A stretch of 64,000 nucleotides of DNA from assembly GCA_024516155.1 (NCBI GenBank), contig JAJJXM010000010.1:310001-374000 (forward strand), given 5' to 3'. Shown piece by piece: positions 43,858 through 54,300 of the stretch. This stretch comes from Pyronema omphalodes (taxonomy: Eukaryota; Ascomycota; Pezizomycetes; Pezizales; Pyronemataceae). A program made the position numbers and the translations under genes. Every line of letters starts with the position of its first letter. Positions within the stretch are counted from its first letter, which is position 1. The notes beneath the pieces are model-generated. The model ran no database searches. It saw only the letters and a list, made by a program, of their open reading frames with translations, and had not been told where the DNA came from.

Positions 43858-45254
43858 TTACTCAGAACCCATAGCAACAGTCCTAACCCTCTCAACAGCC
43901 TTCACCATCTCCCCAACCATCCACTTCACCTCCTCTCTATTCCCGATACCTCGATCCAGCAAGCCCTGTTTCAAGCCGTTGGAAATCATTTCCAGGTCTG
44001 CTTTTTCTGATCCCGTGGGCGTGGCCATTTCAACCCCATCCCCAGCAGCAGGCGTAGGCGCAGCAGTAGCGGTAGTAGCGGTAGTAGCGGTAGTAGCGGT
44101 AGGCGTAGCACCAGTAGCAGCACCCACCCCACAAGTCTCCCTAAAAGAGCAATCATACCTATCGAACATTTCCTCAAGTTTATACCAAGCTCTATAATCC
44201 ATTCCCGATAGCTTCATCCAGTTCATTAGAACCAGGGTGTAGGGGCCGTGAGTTTCGGTGGCTTTGGTTTGAAGGAAGGTTGGTGAGAGGAGACGTTCTG
44301 GGGGGGGGGGTTAGTTTTGGTTTTGCTTTCTTCTTTCGGGGGCGGAGGGGGGAGAGGAGGAAGGGGGATGGGATAAGGGATGGTGCATACCGAGATCATC
44401 ACCAATATTGTCAGGAGAAAGTCCAAAGATACGTTCCTGACGAAGGAAATAACAGAAGGTGGGCCAGTTTACAAGGGGCTTGTTGAGTGTGGTGGTGGTG
44501 TGGACTAAGATGCTGTCACGGAGTTCGAGAAGTCCGAGGTGGAGGTGCTTGTAGATTGTTTCGCGCTGGAGGAAAGGAGGTTAGCTGGAGGTTCGGTTTT
44601 GGGGTTGTGGATATAGTGGGGGAAGGAGGAATGGTGGGGGATGAAGCGGGGGTGGGGAGGAGGTGCTGAGAGGAGCTTGGAGCTTGGATAGTTTGCAGAG
44701 TTTGGAGAATTTAAACGAGCTCCGACGAAGCTCCATAAAGCTTTAATAAGCTTCCATTGTGAAGTGCAATGAGCTCATAAGATCTCGCTTAACCTCTCCG
44801 CAGCCTCCCATCCCATCCTACCCTTCTCCTCCTCCCCCTCCCCCTCCCACCAAAGAAAAAAAAAATATGATTACAGGTAAGTACTCACAACAACATTACT
44901 CTCCTCCGTAAGCGGAATCCTATAAATCGGGATCTCCTTATAATCCGGGATCGGATCCACTTCATAAACCCTTGGGATCTTTGGGAGAAAATCGTTCTTG
45001 AAGGTATCCATAGCTGGAGTTTTGAAAGGTTTGATGGTAGCGGCGGCAGCGGCGGTAGTGGTAGTGGGGATAGTAATAGGTGTAGCGGCAGCAGCGGCAG
45101 CAGCGGAAATGGGAGTAGCAGGAGCAGGAGCAACAGGAGCAACAGGAGTAGTAGCCCCCATAACAGCTCTACGGTAAGTAGGAGTATTGTTTCTGAGTCC
45201 GAAACTCATGAAACGGCTAAGAGTTGGCGAAAGTAATCGAGTGGATGGTAACAT
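43858..45254 (-). CDS. Uncharacterised, probably mitochondrial fungal protein
   Basis: I do not recognise this family. Model: complement(43858..44297, 44391..44565, 44889..45254), 326 aa; introns of 93 and 323 bp restore frame. The N-terminus MLPSTRLLSPTLSRFMSFGLRN is basic and hydroxylated with few acids, like a mitochondrial presequence. A low-complexity Ala/Pro/Thr stretch (about 35-75) follows. The well-composed core has TPAMDTFKNDFLPKIPRVY, VDPIPDYKEIPIYRIPLTEE, HLHLGLLELRDSIL, NWPTFCYFLRQERIFGLSPDNIGDDL and LMNWMKLSGMDYRAWYKLEE. A second Ala/Thr low-complexity stretch splits this core from a C-terminal helix (DLEMISNGLKQGLLDRGIG). The 323-bp intron is unusually long here. No catalytic motif, membrane segment or cofactor site is evident. 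Confidence 0.8.
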
Positions 45255-46259
45255 CCTTGCTTGTTGTTTGTAGATTTTATTTGTCGATGATAAGTCTTCC
45301 TACTGCTTGTGGTGGGTATATCGTCAGAAACAAAATTTGACTGACTGATTGTCTTTCTTCGTCTGTCGTTAAGTTGAGAACAGAGGACAGAATATATATA
45401 AACGAACAAATGGAACTAAACGAGCTAAACGAACCTAGACGGTGCTTGTGACGGTTGTGACGGTTATTCGATAGCTGTGTGTAGTGACACTTTATCACCG
45501 CGAAACAGCTTGCCGTTGACCGTTCGGGGAGTGTTATGGTGAATCGGGTGTTGTGTTTCGGAATACCGGATGGTGTAGACCGGTGTTTGCTTAACGAAGT
45601 CTGCTTGCTCGGTTGTCGATGTCTGCTTGATTGTCCGCTTGACGAGGTCCGTGTCCGCTTACTTGGTTGCTTGGATGCTTAGTAGAATGGATGTGAAGGT
45701 ATATAATTATCGATATCGATATCAATATCGATCTTGGTGTTGTAGCTATTGGTATTAGTATTACTATTAGTATCTACCTTCCACAGAAACAACAAAGAGC
45801 TTATATATTGCGATGTCGTTATCTACCCTTAGCTAGGTAGCAAGGTAAGGGGGTGTTTGCAAGGAATTATCTCCGGTTCTGGTAATCCTTTATCATAGAA
45901 TTTTCCGGATACTAGAATGATGCTTAGATGTTTGCGGGTATCTAGTATGATCTAGTATTATATGTCATGTACATATCCGCTGTGGTTTGCAAATGGTATA
46001 AAGACCGGCTAGCAGCGTATAAGCGAGCTACGAGCTTACACAAGAAGATGCGTTTTAATTAACAAATTTAGATATACGGCTCATATGCGGTTCTAGTTTA
46101 TGTTCAAATAGTAAACCATAACTTCGTGATATTTTTCTACTGACGTTCAGCTGCGTGAGTATGTTTCATTCGAAGGGTGTGTCGAGTGATCGGCTATGTC
46201 ACTAAGAAATTGCACACCGCTTCATCATTTCATGTGACCCTTGGTGGAGGGTAGAATTT

Positions 46260-46385
46260 GTGTAACCCACCGGGGGCTGCCCTAGCGGCACTCGTTCCTC
46301 GCACCGCCAGCACTCTACGAGGCACTAAGTAGCCTTATCCGCGGTGACCTGAGGGCCGATAAGTCTGGTGGCAGCTTGACATTTA
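46260..46385. other. GC-rich island with local hairpin potential
   Basis: About 125 bp clearly richer in GC than its flanks. Complementary pairs include GGCTGCC (46274) with GGCAGC (46370), and CCTCG (46296) with CGAGG (46317). I could not fit it to tRNA, U3, SRP, RNase P/MRP or telomerase RNA. It may be an unannotated structured RNA or just a GC patch. Confidence 0.25.
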
Positions 46386-46773
46386 GGACGCTGAAGATAA
46401 TGGGCATAGGTCTCTAAGAGGGTTTCTAATCGTGCCAACATATTATAAACAGCGTTATCAAATGACATGAACCAACGTAAAAAAAATGCGATGTTCATCA
46501 AAGATGTTGCATAGTAGAAGTTGAGATGGCTAGGTTATATGAAATCGCTATGTGTAATAATTGTGGAATTAAAAGATAATTACTCTGCCCGTTGTGTAAA
46601 ATGAGCCTTGAAAAGATCAAGTATGGTAGAACGAGGAACTTACTGTAAAATAGAATGTACCTCAATTGGCATAATTAAGCGCCATTATTTTCTACTGCGG
46701 TTCCCGTAGCTTGACGCGGGTCCGCGGTGCGGCCGCTCGTGTTAGTTGCATGCAATGACGTTCCGTTACCTCT

Positions 46774-46779
46774 CACGTG
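46774..46779. promoter_or_regulatory. CACGTG palindrome upstream of the SEC39-family gene
   Basis: CACGTG in the context CTCACGTGATC, 97 bp before the start codon; matches the Cbf1-type consensus. Binding is inferred. Confidence 0.4.
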
Positions 46780-46875
46780 ATCCCAGCCAACAGTGACGTG
46801 CATCAGAGCCTCACCTAGCTGCCAGCGAGCTCCAAAAAGTTCCACGTTAACGCCAAATAACTCTCACAACTTCTA

Positions 46876-49287
46876 ATGCCGTCAACAATACAAAGCCTCT
46901 CCGCACCTAAAGCGGTATTACTTTCAGCAAGCTTAGCAGCTTCGGCAGATATCCCCAGAATACGATGTTTGATTTCGAAACACCCTACGGCTTTCTCCCC
47001 AGAAACGTTGCTACGTGTACTACTGTTCCTACCGGAAACTACCCCGCCGCAAACTTATATCCCATTACTCAATGCGATTTTAAAAGGCGAGAAATTGGGC
47101 ATTGAAAAAGAGGATTTGAAGTTCGATTTATCATCTGTCGAGAATATCTCAGATAACGTAGCGCAACAAAAACTCTCGCGCCTACTCCCCGTCCTTGCGT
47201 CAACCGACTCGACCGAATCCCTCGTCACCTCCTACCTAATCGCCCGCGCCGACCACATTGACACTGAAACTGGTGCTCTTTCCATAGCTGCCGAGCTTCT
47301 CCAGCAATTCAGACGCCTTTCAACCATCGACCAGCTATTCACCGGTGTTGTAAAGGTGCTCTACAAACTCGTCTATGCATTCGAACGCGAACCTACTCCC
47401 GAGCTTGCGATCTTCCGACAGCTACAAGTAGAAGATGCTCTTGAGGTATTGATTGCGGAACCGGATACTATTACAAGAGACCTTTCGGAGCTGGTGGAGC
47501 CGTATTTGGCTGTGAAGGATAAGACGGAGTGGAGGCATGTTTGGGCACGACTTGGAGCTCTACCGCTAATACAGACTGTGGCGATTATAAATGAGTGGAG
47601 TCCACCTGATGATGAGGAGATTAGGGAGGAATGGGCAAGGTGGGCCATCCAGTTATGTTATTTGTGCAAGGAAACGGATCCGGAGGCGAGAGATACTTGG
47701 GAGAGTATGCATAGCATTCATCAGAGGATTGGGGAATTGATGAAGCTACCTGAGGGAGAGATGCCAGAAAAAGTCGGCGATTTGAAGGATCGTCAGAATC
47801 CCTTATTTGCCGCGACGAAACAAAATCTTGCTCTATTGGATACAGTTATTTCGTCTTCTGCTTTGTTGGGGAGGAGTTTGGCAGAGACGGTTAGGATTAG
47901 GTTGGAAAGTAGCTCGGATGTGCAAAAGGCAGTGATGAGGCAATATGTGAGGTCTGGAGCAAACTGGGACATGAGAGATGATGCGGCTTGGACTCGAGTC
48001 CGTGATGGAGCTCGCTGGTTAAGGCAACACGGGGTTCTTCCTAAGCTTACACCTGGTGATGTCGAGCAATCTATCCTCGCAGGAATGCTCTCTGGTGCTC
48101 GCTTTGGACTTGCAAAGAATATCTATGTAACCAACAACCGAACGTCTGATCTTGCTCCGGAGGAGGTCGAAAAAGTCGTTCTAACAGTCTTCAATGACTA
48201 CATCGACAATGCAACTAACGGCAATAAAACCCGTGGAAAAATGAAGCATGCTCATCAAACGTATATCCCCTCTTTCCATATCTCTATACCATTACTAACA
48301 TCTCGCAGTCTCCAAATCCTAGGGTCCACCCCCTCACCCGCCATCACCCGCGCCCATGCACTCCTCAACGCCATTCACGCGCTCTCCTTCTACTCTCTCA
48401 CCACCCGCAACGGTGCACCATTACTCCCCGTCCAAATCCGGATCACACATGACCCACTCTCCCTCCTCCCACCACTTCTTGATACCAACCCACGCACCTT
48501 CCTAAAGCCCGATCACCTAATTTCCATCGGCCAAGACCTGGTCCTTGGTACCGGAGGCGATCCTACCGATGTCCCCGAGAAAGTCCTGGGTATGTGTACC
48601 GAAGCGGCACTCCAAGAACAAGATTTCGACACCGCCTATTCCTTCTGTACCAGCCGCTTGCTTCCCCTAGCAAAACATAGTCAAGAAGCCGCTTCCACTC
48701 TATGGCGTGCTGCGTTATTGGCTGGTAAGTTTGGTGCTGCTTATGAGGCTATGACTGGGATTTTACCAATGGGACCCAGTGGTTTGAAGTTGCTGGAACA
48801 GAAACGTGAACTCCTGGCTTATGCTTTGGATTATTGCCCCCCCGAGGCTTCTATGGAGGTATTGGCACAATGGAGAAGGAATGAGGAGGAAATAGAAGTC
48901 TTGTTGGAACTGGAAAAAGAAGCAGAGGAAGAACATGCTAGGTTAGGTAATGGCCCAGCTGTGAAGCAACCACAGGAAAGAAGAGCAAGTATCTCTAAAG
49001 AAGGAGAGGCCCCGCAAAGTTTGTTTGAAGTTGCAAGAGGTGCTGCTAGGGTGTTCACCGCTGGAAGGGGAATGGATATGGGAGCTGTAGGAGCGATGGG
49101 AAGCACCCTTGGTGGCCTTGCGGGGGGTTTACAGGGTGGTTTACAGGCGATGGGACAGGCACAAACTGCGGATGGGGAAAGGGCTAGGAAGAGGGATATT
49201 GTCGGTGGTATGGTCACCAGAGGATTAGCAGGTGGATTGGGTTGGGTTCTTGGAGCTCAGCCAAATATCGATCAGCAGAGGAGATAA
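46876..49287 (+). CDS. SEC39: Sec39-domain secretory pathway protein (Dsl1 tethering complex)
   Basis: Helical protein of the Dsl1/NAG family, which tethers Golgi-derived COPI vesicles at the ER. Read as one exon it is 803 aa. The Sec39 domain covers most of the length: SAPKAVLLSASLAASADIPRIRCL, PETLLRVLLFLPETTPP, a YEFEREPTPELA-like region, the central AIQLCYLCKETD and ARLGALPLIQTVAIINEW, and the C-terminal NAIHALSFYSLTTRNGAPL plus PDHLISIGQDLV. A Gly/Ala/Met-rich tail (about 700-803) is less typical. The interval 48261-48308 (48 bp, GTATAT...ACTAAC...CAG, stop-free, divisible by three) is probably an intron; removal joins MKHAHQT to LQILGSTP as expected for the family, giving about 787 aa. 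Confidence 0.88.
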   Translation: MPSTIQSLSAPKAVLLSASLAASADIPRIRCLISKHPTAFSPETLLRVLLFLPETTPPQTYIPLLNAILKGEKLGIEKEDLKFDLSSVENISDNVAQQKLSRLLPVLASTDSTESLVTSYLIARADHIDTETGALSIAAELLQQFRRLSTIDQLFTGVVKVLYKLVYAFEREPTPELAIFRQLQVEDALEVLIAEPDTITRDLSELVEPYLAVKDKTEWRHVWARLGALPLIQTVAIINEWSPPDDEEIREEWARWAIQLCYLCKETDPEARDTWESMHSIHQRIGELMKLPEGEMPEKVGDLKDRQNPLFAATKQNLALLDTVISSSALLGRSLAETVRIRLESSSDVQKAVMRQYVRSGANWDMRDDAAWTRVRDGARWLRQHGVLPKLTPGDVEQSILAGMLSGARFGLAKNIYVTNNRTSDLAPEEVEKVVLTVFNDYIDNATNGNKTRGKMKHAHQTYIPSFHISIPLLTSRSLQILGSTPSPAITRAHALLNAIHALSFYSLTTRNGAPLLPVQIRITHDPLSLLPPLLDTNPRTFLKPDHLISIGQDLVLGTGGDPTDVPEKVLGMCTEAALQEQDFDTAYSFCTSRLLPLAKHSQEAASTLWRAALLAGKFGAAYEAMTGILPMGPSGLKLLEQKRELLAYALDYCPPEASMEVLAQWRRNEEEIEVLLELEKEAEEEHARLGNGPAVKQPQERRASISKEGEAPQSLFEVARGAARVFTAGRGMDMGAVGAMGSTLGGLAGGLQGGLQAMGQAQTADGERARKRDIVGGMVTRGLAGGLGWVLGAQPNIDQQRR
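48261..48308 (+). other. Probable stop-free 48-bp intron in the SEC39-family gene
   Basis: GTATAT donor, ACTAAC branch site 11 bp before the CAG acceptor, pyrimidine-rich centre; length 48 and no stop. The 16 residues it would encode (starting YIPSFHISIP) interrupt a conserved helical region. Confidence 0.7.
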
Positions 49288-50257
49288 TGGGATGAAGATT
49301 TGGCGTTTATGGAGTTTTTAGTTTTTAGTTTTGTAGTTTTGTAGTTTTCGTTTGTGATTGCGGTTGCAATTTGTTTAAGGCGGTGGCTGTAGTGGGGAGG
49401 GGGAAGGGCAGGGCGGGAAGACGCAGGAGGAGGATTAGTAAATTTGTTAATGGGATACGAGTGGATAATAAGATACATAAATCTATGTTAATCATGTTTG
49501 ATCATTGGATAGTGAAGTAACCAAGGTTTATCAAAAAACATCATGTGTATATAGATCAAGTGAGAAGTTATGAAACTGCCATAGATACAGAAAAACAATG
49601 TTTTGAAATAAAAATACATCAAGTTAGAAAGCAATGGAAATAGTACATAATATAAAAGCACGACTTTGAGCCTTTAGATAGCTAGGGTGAAAATCGTTAT
49701 GTGAAATAATGTCCTCATAGGTGCTTGGAAGTTTCCACTTCAGTTGGTGAGGGGACTTGGTCACAGGAACAGGAACAGGAACACGTAGAAACACAGCACT
49801 GCATGTATATGATATAATGTAGAACAACGGATATCTATGAACCATAGTCTACCCACTATCCCGTACGTACATCATATATTTAAACCTTTAAACCTTTAAA
49901 CCTTTTTTCCATAAGTTCTTGGAATGAAACGAATTAAAGCGACTATATTTTTTTATTGTTTATTTATTTATCTGTATATGGCAAAGATGTGGAAAATAAA
50001 CCAAATGAGGAAAAGATTTACATACATACTTAAGCTTTGTTATGTTATGTCATGTTATTTAAATCTGAAGATAACCTTGATCAGGTATCCCCCCGCCCCC
50101 CTCCCCCAGCGTCTCAAAAGCTTCCATATTCTTTACCGTCAAAGCTTTCATTTAAGAAGCTAAAAGATATATATGCTACAGTACTCTACAAATCCCATTC
50201 ATTAACCTCGGCTCAATATTAATATCAAAATCAACATTAACATTAACATCAATCCAA

Positions 50258-50363
50258 CTCTTTCTTTTTCTTTTTCTTTTTCTTTTTCTTTTTCTTTTTC
50301 TTTTTCTTTTTCTTTTTCTTTTTCTTTTTCTTTTTCTTTTTCTTCTTCTTTTTCTTTTTCTCT
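50258..50363. repeat. CTTTTT hexamer array
   Basis: About seventeen copies of CTTTTT with one CTTCTT variant. The opposite strand gives a false Lys/Arg-repeat ORF. Confidence 0.9.
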
Positions 50364-50684
50364 TACACCCCCCGCTTACATAAGAAATCCATAGCAATCA
50401 ATAGCATCCTATATTGAGTCTATTTTGTACGATTTCGGTGTACTGTATATGGCAATCCATAATCTTCCATGTTCCCCAATATTCCTCAATATTCCATAGT
50501 CTCCCATATCACCCAGTCTCCCGATACGCCTACATACCGACACCCAGCTTCTAGTCTCCAGCTATACTTGATCTATGAATAATAATATCTGACTGATATT
50601 CCACTCATTTAACCTTTTCAATCATTTCAATCATTTTAAGCCTGTATGGTATGGTACGACTGTATTCGGAAAGTTGTAGGGAGC

Positions 50685-50702
50685 GGGGGGGGGGGGGGGG
50701 GG
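50685..50702 (+). repeat. Poly-G run (18 G)
   Basis: Uninterrupted 18-G run. Similar 14-G runs occur at 50965-50978 and 51405-51418. Confidence 0.85.
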
Positions 50703-50721
50703 CGTAGTATAAGGCTATGTA

Positions 50722-50744
50722 TGAGCACACGACCTCCTTCTATT
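50722..50744 (+). repeat. Dispersed repeat, copy A (GAGCACACGACCTCC core)
   Basis: 23 bp identical to 51803-51825; the core also occurs inverted at 53505-53522. Flanks of copies A and B share further words in the same order (CTGACTGATAT, TTTAACC, TATAGCATGT, TTTCATGTT), so the 23-mer lies in a diverged duplication of a few hundred bp. Confidence 0.7.
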
Positions 50745-51802
50745 TTAGTTTTGGTTTTAGTATTTTTTTTTTCGGGGTTCTGGGGATAGTCTAGTCTAGC
50801 TTTGGAAAGCGGCTGTATATAGCATGTTTCATGTTCCACATGGACCATAGTGTCGTGGTGCTGGTTGAATTTGTAGGAAATTCACGCAAAGTAATGGTGA
50901 TTAGTGATCATATGATGAGCTGCGAAGAAGCGAGAAGTCAGAAGCCGGAAGCGAGCTACAAGGTGGGGGGGGGGGGGGTGATGTTTCGCTTGAACTATGT
51001 ATGATAGATGATGGATAAGCGATGAGGAATGAGGGATATACCAAGACTAATACTGTACAGTTAGCTATGTTTTGTTATTGAGATTTAGTTTTTTTATATA
51101 TACCTTGGTTAGTATGTAGAGGAGTAGAGTAGAGTAGAGTAGAGTTAGTTGCCTCTTTTAATCTTTCGGTCTTTTAATCTTTCGGTTTTTTCGGTCTCTG
51201 TGATCTCTTTAACTCAACTCAACCCAACCCAACTACGGGATTACTCCGGGGTACATCTTAAACTACATAATAGTAAATTTTCCCCTGCAGTGCATGGGCT
51301 TGGTGTTTTCTGTATATAGAAAGTGAATACAGTCATACAGTCATATACAAAAACAAGCAATACAAGTAACCCAACTATGTAAAAACAAGCTCAAAACTAG
51401 CTACGGGGGGGGGGGGGGTGGTATGCATGAAGATCCCGCGTGATTTGATCTGATTTAATTTCGAATTCCCTATGGGCCATATTCTGGACTGGGTATGCTC
51501 GGTATGCTGGGTATACTGTGTAGTATGCTAGGTACTCGGGTAGGGTATGGTGTATGGGGTATGGGAGATTGACATATTCTGCTATATATGCGTAGTTAGC
51601 TTTCTGAGCGGGGTATATATATCGAAGGTTACAGTGTCTCCTATATGGAACTATGATTCCCTGGTCTTCAGGTATTCTGATATGTACTCCGGGACGCTTT
51701 ATAATCTCTGACTGATATCCGGTCGAGTTTGCCTGCCAATCAGTTTAACCCGTTTAGTCTGCATATAGCATGTACAGTATTGAAAACTTGAGTTGTGAGC
51801 TG

Positions 51803-51825
51803 TGAGCACACGACCTCCTTCTATT
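51803..51825 (+). repeat. Dispersed repeat, copy B
   Basis: Exact match to copy A, 1081 bp away in direct orientation; a shared upstream CTGACTGATAT lies near 51711. Confidence 0.7.
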
Positions 51826-53504
51826 CTAGTCTAAGTATGTATATACATAGCTGCTGTTTCATTTTTCATGTTTCATGTTTGGTAAATTCCCTATGTATGT
51901 ATGTAGAATACCTATGTAAATTCCCTATGTTTGGTAAATTCCCTATGTATATGGCATAGAGATTGAATATTTTTCTTTCGTTTTTTTTTTCTTTTTTCCT
52001 TTCGTGGTAGGGTTATTGTGTTTGTGCTTATGTTTGAATATAGCTGCGTACAGACTCAAATTATCTAGATTATCTAGATATCCTTGATGATATATCTTTT
52101 TTTTCTTCTAGCAAAGGTTATGTTAGCTATAAAGTACTCGGTACTCAGTACTCGGTACTCTAGTAGAGTATTTCTCCGCATTGTATCCAGCGTATCCAGC
52201 GTACCCAAGAAACCAGAAATCGAAAATCAAGAAACCAGGAAATCAAGAAAGCAAAGCAAAATAAAAAGATGACATAAAATCTCCCATGACCAAGTTGTAC
52301 ATTCAAAAAAACAGTGGTAGAATATACAAGACGGACTCATAACCCTTATAATATGTATCAAATCTGCGTGGAATCTGGATATGATACTATGATGCTACGG
52401 TTTCTATGATCTAGCTATCAATTCCTCATCACCTGTTCATCACCTATTCATGACATGCCTAACATGTCTAACATGCCAAACATGCTAAACATGCTACTCG
52501 ACTGTAAACATGCTTACGATACCCTACCTTCCCATACCCTACCACACACCCACCCAGTAAACCCAATCATTCCGCTCCCTACCATGCTGTACTACCATAC
52601 ATACCCTAGCCTCCACCATACCCGAGCCCCCACCATACCCACGTATCCTTTATTTCCCGCATAAAAGAAGCATAGAGCATATATAAAGCATACATAAAAC
52701 ACCACGAACAACGAACAAAGACAGCTTTAGAGTTCCATCATAGCATAGCATAGCATATTTCCCCTCCCTTCTTTCCCCTGGCCTCCCTCTACCCCTCCCC
52801 CCCCCCCACCTCTTCCTGTCCAAACAATCAAAAAATAGCTAGACTACTGGACTAGCAGAGGAAATAACCAGCTAACGGACTACATAATAAAGAAAGAAGG
52901 CGGTCGCTAGGTCGTGTGTGTGCTTGGTTTTTGTTTTCATGGTGTACATAGCGGAGACTGGGTAACCTCTGTGGAGCTAGGTGGGGGGGGGGGCGGGGGG
53001 GTTCATCTCATGTTCATCTCATGTTTATGTTATATTATGTAATGCCGGTTCATGTGTTTTTTGTTTTTTTGTTGCCAAGGGAGATGAAGGGAGATGAAGG
53101 GAGATGAAGGAAGAAGATAAAGAATCAAGAAAGAAGCTACATATCATATCACGGAAGGTTTGGTTTTGGTTTTGGTATCTGTGAACCTGCGGATCTGTGA
53201 ATCTGTGAATCTACGGATCTACGTATCAATCTTCTTAGTTCTATATAAGCCCCGTATCGTCTCTGTTATTGGGGAGCAAATATATCGAGAAGTTAAGATT
53301 TTGAGATTTTGAGATTTTGAGATTTTGAGATGTTTCATCATATTTTTTCTAAACTTTGCGGGGCTTTGCAGGGCTTTGCACGGCTATGTACTCGCTTCAT
53401 CTGATCCTCACCGGAGTCCGGAAATCACCGGTCATCACCGGATTGCGGGGCTTTAAAAGAAACTACATATAACTGACTGACTGACTGACACTGACTAAAA
53501 AAAG

Positions 53505-53522
53505 TAGGAGGTCGTGTGCTCG
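53505..53522 (-). repeat. Dispersed repeat, inverted partial copy C
   Basis: Reverse complement of the GAGCACACGACCTCCT core. A weaker partial match (GGTCGTGTGTGTGCTT) lies near 52911. Confidence 0.55.
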
Positions 53523-54111
53523 TGTGCTTGACTTCCGTTTCTTTCGTTTCGTGTTCGTTTCGTTTCCTTGTCATTTCTTTTTTTTTCCTTGTCATTTCTT
53601 TTTCTTTCTCGCTTTCCTTCTTTTCGTTTCCTTGTCATTTCATTTTTTTCCCCTCTTTTCGTTTATTTTTATTTTTTCCCCTCATATGTACATAGCTTTC
53701 CATGGCTGGAAGCTGGCAGCTGGCAGCTGGTGGCTGCATACCAGAACACCATACCAGAACACCATACCCCTCATACCCCTCATAACACCATACCCCTCAT
53801 GTACACCCTTGGTGGGGACTCTGGGGGTTCTGGGGGTTCTGGCTGCTGCGTGTTCTGGCTGCTGCGTGTTCTGCGTGACATGTCATGTGCCTTCCCTTTC
53901 CTTCCTTTCCACCCTTTTTTCCTTCCTTTCCCGCTGAAGAAACATAAACATGGAGCTATGTAAATGGAGCTAGAGGGAGCGAAAGGGAGCTAAACAGTTC
54001 GCATGAACTTTGCATCGGAATCGGAGTTTTAGCTTAGCATCGGCATCGGAGTTTTATATTCTGGGTTTTCTGGGTTTTGTGAGCTTTCTGGCATCCTCTC
54101 TCCGTCGTTGG

Positions 54112-54300
54112 GATGTTAAAATGTTAAGATGTTAAGATGTTAAGATGTTAAGATGTTAAGATGTTAAGATGTTAAGATGTTAAGATGTTAAGATGTTAAG
54201 ATGTTAAGATGTTAAGATGTTAAGATGTTAAGATGTTAAGATGTTAAGATGTTAAGATGTTAAGATGTTAAGATGTTAAGATGTTAAGATGTTAAGATGT
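54112..54300. repeat. Octamer tandem array (GATGTTAA)
   Basis: About 23 copies of an octamer, nearly perfect apart from the first unit. Longest octamer array in the window. Confidence 0.95.

Larger units (their letters stand above)
45255..46875. other. Divergent intergenic between the uncharacterised gene and the SEC39-family gene
   Basis: 1.6 kb without a supported gene. It holds a small ATCGAT/GATATC palindromic patch (45706-45732), a GC-rich island at 46260-46385 and a CACGTG at 46774-46779. Confidence 0.5.

Noticed and set aside
46260..46385. Possible tRNA, U3, SRP or RNase P RNA
   Set aside because: No A/B boxes, no cloverleaf and none of the conserved boxes of these RNAs could be matched; retained only as an unexplained GC-rich island.
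50176..50397. Lys/Arg-repeat ORF
   Set aside because: Translation of the CTTTTT array on the opposite strand.
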